This document shows positions 55,212 through 64,000 of a stretch of 64,000 nucleotides of DNA, piece after piece. The notes under the pieces are model-generated. The model was not told the origin of the DNA, did not search any database, and saw only the letters and a program-made list of their open reading frames with translations. The position numbers and the translations under genes are program-made. The stretch lies in the NCBI GenBank assembly GCA_017311315.1, contig CM029610.1:35586870-35650869 (forward strand). The letters run 5' to 3'. Position 1 is the first letter of the stretch. Each line of letters opens with the position of its first letter. The stretch comes from Dendrocalamus latiflorus. Lineage: Eukaryota; Streptophyta; Magnoliopsida; Poales; Poaceae.

Positions 55212-58069
55212 GTAATAATAATTAAATACAAGTTAGAAAATTAAAATAAAGAATCTATGTTAAGTACAATTCAAATTAACTAAAATTTAGAATAAAAAAA
55301 TAAAATTAGCAATTTAGTTTTATACAAATTTCAAAGTAAACCTCTAAAATATAAATTCAGAATAATAACTAAAAATAGAAATAGGTTTTTTTATATAAGT
55401 TCTATCCTAAAACTAAAAAAATTAATGAAGTACGATCAAAATTTATGCAAATTAATAATAAAATTAAAGGATGATTAGAGATTTAATTTGTGAATGAATT
55501 TGAAACCTAAATATTGAAAATATTAAAATTTGTAAACATATACTAATTAGAAACTTTGAGGAAGCTCCAGTATTAACTAGAAAGATTTAACCATCTATCT
55601 CGCAAACACAACTTATAATACCTAAGATTAAAAGTAGAGTCTAAGAGCATCTTCATATTGGCTTCTGGCTTTAGCTTATATAAGCCAAAAATCAATATGA
55701 ACATCCGGCTTCTCGAAGCGATTTGGTCACTTCTCTTGCTCCTATCTTGCTCTAGGAATAAGACAGGGGTCACAGGCGTATCACGCATATCACTTCTCTC
55801 ATTCCCATCTCGCGCACGTATCTCTCCCTTATTTTCTTCACTGCTCTAAAACCCACTTCTTTCAGTCACTACTATTTATTTTTAGCTATCAGCCGCAACC
55901 AATATGAATAGATCTTATGTCAAGTATAATGCAAATTAACTGAAATTTAAAATAAAAATAACAATTTGATTTCCATACGATATCTAAAGTATCATCCATA
56001 AAATAAATAAAACTAGGAATAAAAATTAAATAAAAATTAGCAATTTTTAAAAAAGAGCCTACATCAGATACAATCAAATTAACTAAAATTCGGGGAGAAA
56101 AAGAAAATTAGCAATTTAATTTTCACATGAATTTCAAAATAAATCCCTGGAAAAATTAAATCTATCTATTTTATGTACTAAAAGTCGTTGACATGAGTTT
56201 TCTATTGCTAAGGAAAAAGAAAATTAAGTTAGAAATTCTCATAAAAAAGAAAAGCATTCTTCCTCGATTCGATGGGCCCTTATTATGGTCAGTAAATGAT
56301 TATCATTAGATGTCTTAGATAAAACAAATAATCTTTTAAGATACGGCAACATATTATAGATTCTAGATGAACCCAATAAACAAAAAAAAATCGTAGATGA
56401 CTTGCATTAAAAGTTGTGTACGAGAGGAAAAGAAGGATATGGACATGCAAAATAAATAAGTAAAAGCCATGCATGAGAAAAAGAAAAGGTGGCACTTGGC
56501 AAGAAAAAAAAGGAGAAACTAAGAAAGATAAGACCTTTTCTACTTGCACGCTTTCCTATAATGTGTGTTTTACAACTTTGATTTTTTGCCAGAATCACCA
56601 TCGATGTGGATTATAATTAGTGTTAAATTATATTAACTATTTGATGTTATCTATCATATAATAAAAAAGCTTAGGATATTTGATTGCATTAGCTAACAAA
56701 AAAGATAAATATCGTAGAAATTAAATCTGGCCCTTAATTTGGTGTAAGCTAATTATATTTAGCAATTCATAACTAATGGATGTTACCTAATAAATAAGAA
56801 TAATTGTTAGAAACTCTCACAAAAAGAAAAGCACGTAGCCCTTAATCAAGTGAAACCTTCTCAAATCATAACCAATGATTTTTCTTGATCTATGAAAGTG
56901 CGCATGAAGTTGATTTGCACCGTGCACGTATAGTTACAGAACTCTTGTATGAAATTAAGACGTGAGATGCTAGAGATAGAATTGAACTCAAGCGATCCAC
57001 GCACAAACATATATTTGCCTACAATATCAATTATAATTTGTATTATTTTAAATGTATTACTATGGATACAACTATTGTCTTTATTATTAGAGATGTCGAT
57101 GAAAAATTATAAAGAACAAGTCGTATATATTTGATAAATTAATATATTTAATAAGGATGTCTTATATATGGTGACAAGGAAAGCTTGACTACAAACAATA
57201 TCTAACTGTAAATGATTGACAGATATTTCCTTCCAAAGATATAATCTATATTCTTTATTTTAGCATATACTACTATACATTAATATCACAAATGAGACCA
57301 ATTCTACAAACATGATAATTAAATCGAATTAATAATGTTCTAAAAATTCTAATATTTGAATGCTTTCATATGATTTGCAACCCCTTATTTTTCACATATA
57401 GTTTCTTTATTATCCATCACATATGTACCGTTAAACCAATTAAATATACTTTAAGTATTTTTTTTTATTATCCATTACATCTGTACTACTAGACTGATTA
57501 AAAATTCTACCTCGCTAGTTGGCTTAAATGTGGAATTATTTAGTGCGCAATTCATCATGAACAAACTTGTTTCCACGTGGAAATTATTTGAATTTCACGC
57601 GGTGTGCATTAGACCAAACTACAGTCGATAAGTTCCACTGTCAAGTTTAAAGATCGAATCGAATTTTATCACCATTAGCAACTGATTTTATGGCCGAGTG
57701 CCTGAGTGCATTCTGCGATTGCTTTCCGCGCTGTGTAGTAGAGGATCGATGGTCCAACAGGCGGGCACACAAAAACACATGGGTATGGTTTCTGCCGGAT
57801 ATATCTTACAGCAAGCAAAACTAGATCATGGAACAATTGCAATTAGGCACTCGAAGAATGCCAATTACTCTGCACCACAAAGCATGCAGAATATGCATAG
57901 ACCAAGATGGATAGATAGCATTTCATAATTTTGCCCCCACCCGTCATATAGACCAATACAGCAATCGAGGAATTTGATAGGAATTTGGACGAACTGTCCT
58001 GATTTCCTGCAGTTGTATCGACAAGTTACGCGGCTTTTTGTTGTTCAGCGTGCGTGCTCCGACTATGCA
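55212..58069. other. AT-rich intergenic repeats, no gene seen
   Basis: Continuation of the AT-rich repeat block interrupted by the retrotransposon. The phrase AAGTAC(A/T)AT(T/C)(C/T)AAATTAACTAAAATT…AGCAATTTAGTTT recurs near 55260, 55920 and 56055 and matches 44516-44585. A MITE lies at 55638-55921. From 57690 to 58069 is the 3' flank of the FAO gene. Confidence 0.45.
55638..55921. mobile_element. probable MITE
   Basis: Starts TAAGAGCATCTTCATATTGG and ends with an imperfect inverse (CCAATATGAATAGATCTTA). The interior is non-coding and pyrimidine-rich. Borders approximate, target duplication not certain. Confidence 0.5.
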
Positions 58070-61000
58070 TCAGTACGAGTTCTTTTCAGAAGCCAGGTCG
58101 CGATTCAGCGACTCGGCAATGCCGGTGGCGAGGCAGTAGGCCACGGACTGGATGGTGATCATGGGGTTGACGCCCACCGCGCTGGGCAGCACGCTGCCGT
58201 CGCACACGTACAGCCGCTCCGCCTCCCAGCTCTCGCCGCGCGCGTCCACCGCGCCGTCCCGCGCCGTGGCGCCCATCCGGCAGCTGCCCATCTGGTGCGC
58301 CGTGCAGCACAGGCTCCACGTCTCGCTCCTGGACTTCGGCCCGCGCACCACGGTGACTCCGTCCAGGAACTCCTCGAAAGCCTCCTCCGTGACCCCCTTG
58401 CAACGCAGCCTCTGTCCGTCGCTCCGGTGCGTGCCGACCTCCGTCGCTCCGGCCGCGACCAGGATGCGCAGCGCGCGCCGCAGGCCCTCCCGCATGTCCT
58501 CCCGGTCCGCCGCGTCCATGTGGTACGCGATCCGCCGCTCGCCGTGCACCGTGCCCGACCCGCGGTCCTTGACCATGGAGAAGATGTGCACTGTCCGGCC
58601 GTAGTTGAGCATCCGCTCCTTCATGTCCCGCCCGGACACCCAGGGGAACAGCGTCCCCGCGGCGGCCACGCCCATCGACGGCGTCTCCAGGATGGTCCGG
58701 TGCGGCAGCCCGTCGCCGGCCTCCACCTTGTGCAGGGACGTGATGATGCCGCCCTCGTACACCTTGCCCTTGAGGTCCGGCATCGCGTCCGGGAAGTAGC
58801 CCCACGCCATGGCGGCCGGGTGGAGGTGGAGGTTCTTGCCGATGTGCGGGTTGGTGAGCCCGCTGCCGCGCAGCAGCACCGGCGTGAGGAGCGAACCGCA
58901 CGCCGAGACGGTCACCTTGGCGCGCACCTCCAGCTTCCTCGTGATCGCCGGGTTGGAGCTCTTGGCCACCACGCCGACGCACCTCTTCCCCCTCATGATG
59001 CCGGCCGCGTCGCTGCCGCCGCCACATTCAAGCAGCAGCTTCTCGGCCTTGCACCCCGTCAGGATCACCGCGCCGCGGCCCACCGCGTCGACCAGCCACG
59101 TCGTGTCCGTGCCGCGCTTGTCCCCAGTGCGGCAGCCGTATCCGCAGCTGCCGCAGAAGTGGCCCTCCGATGAGTTCCTCGCCACCGGCTCAACCTTGTA
59201 CCCAAGCTTCTCGCACCCCTTGCGGAGGACCTTGTTCTGGAGCCCCTCCTCCTTGCACCCCAACGTCACGCCGAGCCGCTCGAACACCGCGTCCATGGCG
59301 GCGGCGTACTCGGGGCTGACGAACAGCGGGAGCCCGTGCGCGCCCGCCCACTCCCTGCGTACGCTCTCGGGGGTCTTGATGCAGGCCGACCAGTTCACGG
59401 CCGAGCCGCCGCCGACCGTGGAGCCGGCCAGGAGCAACCCGCTGCCGCTCAGCGTGCTCACGAACCCACCAGACTCGTAGAGCTGGCTCATCGACGGGCC
59501 CTCGATGGACGTGTAGTCCCGCGACGTGAAGTAGTTGCCCTTCTCGACGACCACCACCTTGTGGCCGGCCCCCGCGAGCAGCGCGGCGGCCACGCCCCCG
59601 CCGCAGCCGGAGCCGACGATGACGACGTCGCACTCTACCCTGCACAGGTTCCGCGCCGCGTCCTCGGCCACCAAGAGGCCCTTCCCGGCGAGGGACGCCG
59701 GGAGGGACGCGTCGGTGTGGTGGATGGTCTCGACCACGCCGTCGTCGAGAGGCCGCTTCGTCTCTGGGTGGTGCTCGTCCGCCGGAGCTTCGTCGGTCGG
59801 CGGGCTGTACCCGACCGCTCGCCACTGAGGATTCTCCGAGTTCTCGTCAGCCTGCGGGCAACGAAACACAATGTTGTCAGAGCCAGGGTTTAAATTTAAT
59901 CAAAATTTAGATAAAATTTAGACAAAATTTAAATATGAAAATTTCGGCCAAAATTTGACCGAATTACTGTGCTTTCGGAGGGCAACGAAAGCAACGAAAT
60001 TTCGTCCGAAAGATTCAACCTTGGTCAGAGCTTGTTGCTGTCATTACTCTCGTATTCGTGCCTACATTCCACACTTGTTCGTGTCATTTTCAGTTCGGTT
60101 TTGCTATTGTACAGAAATTTTTTTATCTCTCAGTCACCTGAAGTTACACTCTTGATCACCTAAAGTTATAGTGTACTAATTTACCCTTTCCTGAAGTTAC
60201 ACTCTCAGTTACCTAAAATTGCAGTATAAAAAGTGATTGAAGATAAAGAGAAAAAACAGTCACCTATATAATAATCACTCATTTTTCAGTTACTGTGCAT
60301 ACATTTCCCTTAAAACCTAGACTACTACGGACATCTATAGTGTATGAAAATAGAGTGTCTTAAACCACCTTAAGGTCAACCTTATACATTACAGGGGTGA
60401 TCTTAAGCAGGCTATAATCAAAAAAGGCTTAAGGCTGGTCCTCAAGCTGAAGACCTGACCACAAGCATTAAAATACAATTTTTCTTTATCTACCAAGTGA
60501 GACCGTCTTAAGGTCTCTTGGGTTATATACACTATGGAGTCAGCCTTAAGGTTTAGATGGAACCCACCTTAAGGTCCCTTGGATTATATACACTACAGAT
60601 GCCCTAATAGCATGTTTCGTAATTTCCCAGGTGGCATTGTCGGAGAAGATGCACAGTGAGGTAGTTTGGAAGTTGCAATCAAGACTTTTGGGGGGGTTGG
60701 AGCTCACCAAACCCGCAAGACAGTGTGTTTTGGCGTCCAAGTCTAATTCTCTTTGTTCGGCTTCATCTCTAGACAAACTCTAAAGAAAAAGTGTCTTCTC
60801 CCATGCAACCATTAAAATTGGGAATAAGAATCAGTCTCTTAAATTATGGTACCAACAACTACTGATTAAGCAAAACAGAAGTTCCTACTTGGGCTATGGC
60901 ACTGACTACTGAGGACTACTACTGTGCACACGCCACACAGCGGCTTGCAAGATAGCTAGCCACTACATTCTGGCTCCATTCTTATTATGGTTTATGATTT

Positions 61001-62470
61001 CTTCTAAATAAGCATACAGATATAAATATAACTTATAAACCAAAAAAACAAACTGCCTGTCAGCAGAAGCAGTAGGACAGCATGTAGCTACGAGTATTAA
61101 GTCGATCAATGTTTTGAACGAACAAGATCGACGAAGCCACTGTGAAGATCTGACAGGGCACATACATGGTGGTCCTTCCCCCTTCCTTCGTCGACTATAT
61201 TATACTAGCTCGATAAGCGCGGCGCACGCCGCGCTAGCTACCGTGTGGATCAAAGTAAAAGAGACGGTAATACGCAGGGAGTTTCATAAAAAAAATTGAG
61301 GGCATATGCGTAATTTCGGAAAATCCAAAGGGTTTTTTCGTAAAAAACCGAGAACCTGTAAGGGCCTGTACGTAAGTAAATAAGGACCTATACGACCTTT
61401 TCGCGAGGAAAAAGGATCTTTACGTGATTTTTGGAAAATACAGGGAAACTGCCTCCCACGACCGTACGCAAATCCGGCCGGACACGCGCCGGCCGAGGGA
61501 GACAAAGGGGCGACATGGACACCGCGCGGGGGCCGGAACCCCCCGGCTATTGAGGGGTTTTGATATCGTGTCACACCACACCTGCAGGCTGTAGCACAGC
61601 AACCGTTCTTTTCTGTGTTGCCATCATTATCATTGCCTTCGCCGCACGCCGCTCGCTCATGCACGCACACACGACACAACGCAGCGCACCTTATCACGAG
61701 CTAGCCCGCGTGCGGAAAATGACCAGACCAACGCGAGAAATTTATCCTTCGATTTTGAACGCAAATTTGTAACTAAGTAGCCAAGGATTGAGACATGTGC
61801 TTAGTTCGTGGTAGCAGTGGTTACCCAGGAGTAGAAGACGTAGAGGCAGAAGACTTTGACGACGACGAAGAACATGCGCAGCGGCGGGAGCATGGTCTCC
61901 CGGCTCCACCGCCGCAGTGCGTCCTCCCGCCGCTCCACCGGCATCTCCGCGAACCTTCGCACGAACGGGAACCGCCACGACAGACACCGCGCGCCGCACA
62001 GCGCGAGCGTCCCCAGCCGCGTCCCGAGCAGCCACAGCACCGTCCGCACCAGCGCCAGCGCCTCCCGGAGGCACATCGTTGACATCAGCTCCGCCACCTG
62101 CGCGCATGTACGGTACGACGACGGCACAAGCAGCCAACCAGTTAATTGGTTTCCATCACAGACATGAAAGATGTGTATCAGCAGCAGCTTCAGCTGTACT
62201 AACCTCGTCCGGGACGGGCGGGTCAGCGGCAGAGGCGAGGAGGAAGTCCCGGACGGCCTTGCTGGGGGGACCACCCCGGCCGGCGTCCTCCGCCAGGTGG
62301 TGGCCGTCCGCCGGCAGCGAGGGGACCAGCGCGCCGCACGCGGCGGAGAGCGCCATCATCTGGGAGGCGGAGAAGCCATGTGTATAGCGCTCCCTCCTCG
62401 CGCCTCCTCCCCTCAGGAGAGGGTGGCCCTGCTTCCTCTTCTCCTGCTGCTGCTTCTTCTCCTCTTCCAT
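58070..62470 (-). CDS. FAO: long-chain fatty alcohol oxidase (GMC-type FAD oxidoreductase)
   Basis: Exons 62470-62204, 62097-61825 and 59851-58070 join in frame with GT-AG introns of 106 and 1973 bp to a 773-residue protein, the usual length of plant FAO. The ATG at 62470 (MEEEKK) is chosen because the longer frame opens with TTG. Exon 1 ends in VPDE. Exon 2 has two hydrophobic segments ([19 protein letters not shown] and [16 protein letters not shown]), the membrane anchor. Exon 3 has the FAD-binding fingerprint [20 protein letters not shown] at 257-276, GGGSAVNW, a Cys-rich [16 protein letters not shown], and the GMC C-terminus HQMGSCRMG and [20 protein letters not shown]. It oxidises long-chain alcohols to aldehydes with H2O2 release, in omega-oxidation or wax-alcohol breakdown, at membranes. 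Very GC-rich exons. The large intron holds a MITE. Confidence 0.96.
60329..60604. mobile_element. MITE in the large FAO intron
   Basis: Begins GGACATCTATAGTGTAT and ends with the imperfect inverse ATACACTACAGATGCCC. The inside has several CCTTAAGG words in both orientations. The flanks TAC/TAA are compatible with a 3-bp Tourist-type duplication with one change. Confidence 0.7.
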
Positions 62471-64000
62471 GGCGGCTTCTGGCCTCTTCAGTCGTGAGTG
62501 GTGGTGGGGTGTAGTGTGCAGGCAAACTGGCAAAGACTTCAATAATGCAGCGCGGGCAGCTGAGCCTGAGTGGCAGTGGACAAAAGAGTGTGTGGAGGAA
62601 CCGAGGCTTAATAGGACAGACGCGATGGGCCTCTGCTTCCACAGTGTAGCGCGTCAACGAAAGCGAAATTTACACGGCAAGTGGCGGTTTATTAAACAAT
62701 GTGAAAGGGATTCAGAGCCATCCAGATAGAATTTTTTACTATCCTGATGATTTGTTGTGATCTGAGACTCTGCACGGGGCGATGGCAGTTGGCTAATTTT
62801 AAACAATATATGTGTTAACTGAATCAGAGATTCAGAGTACCTGAATTACCCCTCCGCTTATCCCATTCCCATCCTGTGTCAAGTCTCTTAACTGAATCTA
62901 GAACGGTGGAAGCTTCTTCGTTTCAGCTGGCTTCGTCATCTGGCGCGGCCTTGCGCGCGGCCGGCGGCGGTTAAAAGACGTGCCGCGGCACGGCAGGCCG
63001 ACACGCCGTGCCGTCGTCCGTCCTCGCGGGCCTCGGCGCGCACGGCCGGCTCAAACAAACGCTGGCTCCCTCGCGGTCTGCGGCTTTGGATGTTGTAACG
63101 AGGGAACCGTGGTGTTGTGTCGTGTGGGCTTGGTTCTAGGAGCTTTGTACTGGATTGGAACCTTGTATGCAAATTCTGGAGTCGATAGATGCTGGGAGTT
63201 GCAACAGGAGAACCGACAGTTCTGATCCTGATTCTTACCGAGCTTATCTTCTGGTACTGCGGTTACAAGTCTGTCAAGTGTTGTTTCCTCCTAGGTTCAT
63301 TTACTGTGTGGCTGAAACAGCAGGGGCTAGTGACCAATTGATCTCTTTAAGTTTGGCAAAAGGGCCATTTTGGTGTCTTATGTTTGAAGATGCCACACTG
63401 ATCCATGCGGGTTTCATGTGGTGTCAAACAGACCTCTAAAAATGATGATTTCTTGCACATGTAAAAGGACTCTTTTGCCCTAGGATCAGGCACATGGTAG
63501 ACACTTTTTTATGTTGCAGTTTTGGTAAATGGATCGTTGTTCGTTATATTGTCATATGCACTGTTTCTATTGTCAGTTTTGTCAAATCATATATGTGAGT
63601 TTTTTTTTGTCAGGATGCTTAGTTGGACATGTATTGCCAGTTTGGCCAACACATGCTCACATGAAGTTTCATCTCATATCTTAATGTACACACTATATAT
63701 CGTCAAGAATCGCTTTTTTCCTCCACATGCACGGGTTCAAAATAGCATTACACAGTTCTTCATGTTTTGATCTTGGGGTGAAAGGGTCTTTTTACATGTG
63801 CTGAGTCAGCAGAGCAAGGTGGAGAGAATGGATGGTGGTCAGCTGGTGTGGTAAGTGGTATGAAAACGTGGCGAGCAATATCATTCTAGGGATATGCTTT
63901 ACCAGAAATGCAAACATGAGGGACCAAAAGTGGCCCTTAACAAACTTCATGAATCAAAGCGGTCCTTTTTTCAAGCTTTAAGGTACCATCTAGCATTAGG
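62471..64000. other. upstream of FAO to window end, no gene recognised
   Basis: 62471-62900 should hold the FAO promoter, but no convincing TATA box is visible on the minus strand. 62940-63060 is a very GC-rich patch with a CCGCGGCACGGC…GCCGTGCCG palindrome. From 63060 to 64000 the sequence has the base composition of a transcribed or intronic region, but no frame is recognisable. Confidence 0.35.

Noticed and set aside
57974..59173. 399-residue plus-strand frame
   Set aside because: It is antisense to the GC-rich third exon of the FAO gene, and its translation has no domain.

Overview
This is a window of a plant nuclear genome, almost certainly a grass (Poaceae). The genes have introns with GT-AG borders. 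Coding exons are GC-rich at their 5' ends and AT-richer towards the 3' end. The repeats are those of grass chromosomes: long-LTR Ty3/gypsy elements with an initiator-Met primer site, a Tat/Retand-like gypsy element with an antisense gene, L1-type LINEs, Ac-like hAT, PIF/Harbinger and many MITEs. I cannot name the species from sequence alone.

Layout. 1-9.6 kb is mostly transposon debris: the end of a long-LTR gypsy element with its primer-binding site, a non-autonomous Ac-like hAT with a perfect 8-bp target duplication, a decayed PIF/Harbinger pair (DDE transposase and Myb/SANT-like gene), and a foldback element. At 9.8-10.4 kb lies a small single-exon gene with its own TATA box. At 11.2-15.3 kb an L1-type LINE remnant is split by a 3.46-kb solo LTR with a perfect 5-bp target duplication.

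15.3-36.8 kb is an NLR disease-resistance cluster, all on the minus strand. A two-gene cassette (NLR-A, an unusual NLR without a coiled-coil domain; NLR-B, a canonical CC-NB-ARC-LRR) has been tandemly duplicated. Both A copies are intact single-exon reading frames. Only one B copy (33.7-36.8 kb) is complete. The other B copy was cut at the duplication border and then hit by a 2.86-kb 5'-truncated LINE. MITEs differ between the two copies.

37.5-43.4 kb carries a complete 12-exon gene for the mitochondrial succinate-CoA ligase (ADP-forming) beta subunit. 44.6-55.2 kb is a young, complete-ended LTR retrotransposon of 10.58 kb (GTAAT target duplication, LTRs differing by 3 substitutions and 1 indel). 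It encodes only gag-protease in the sense direction, with no reverse transcriptase or integrase, and carries three GC-rich tandem-repeat arrays plus a four-exon antisense gene that I could reconstruct in frame. It is inserted in an AT-rich repeat block that continues to about 57 kb. 58.1-62.5 kb is a complete three-exon long-chain fatty alcohol oxidase gene on the minus strand. The last 1.5 kb holds nothing I recognise.

The host genes do not form a pathway. The NLR cassette is the functional unit of most interest. The antisense gene and satellite-like arrays of the retrotransposon are the most unusual structure.
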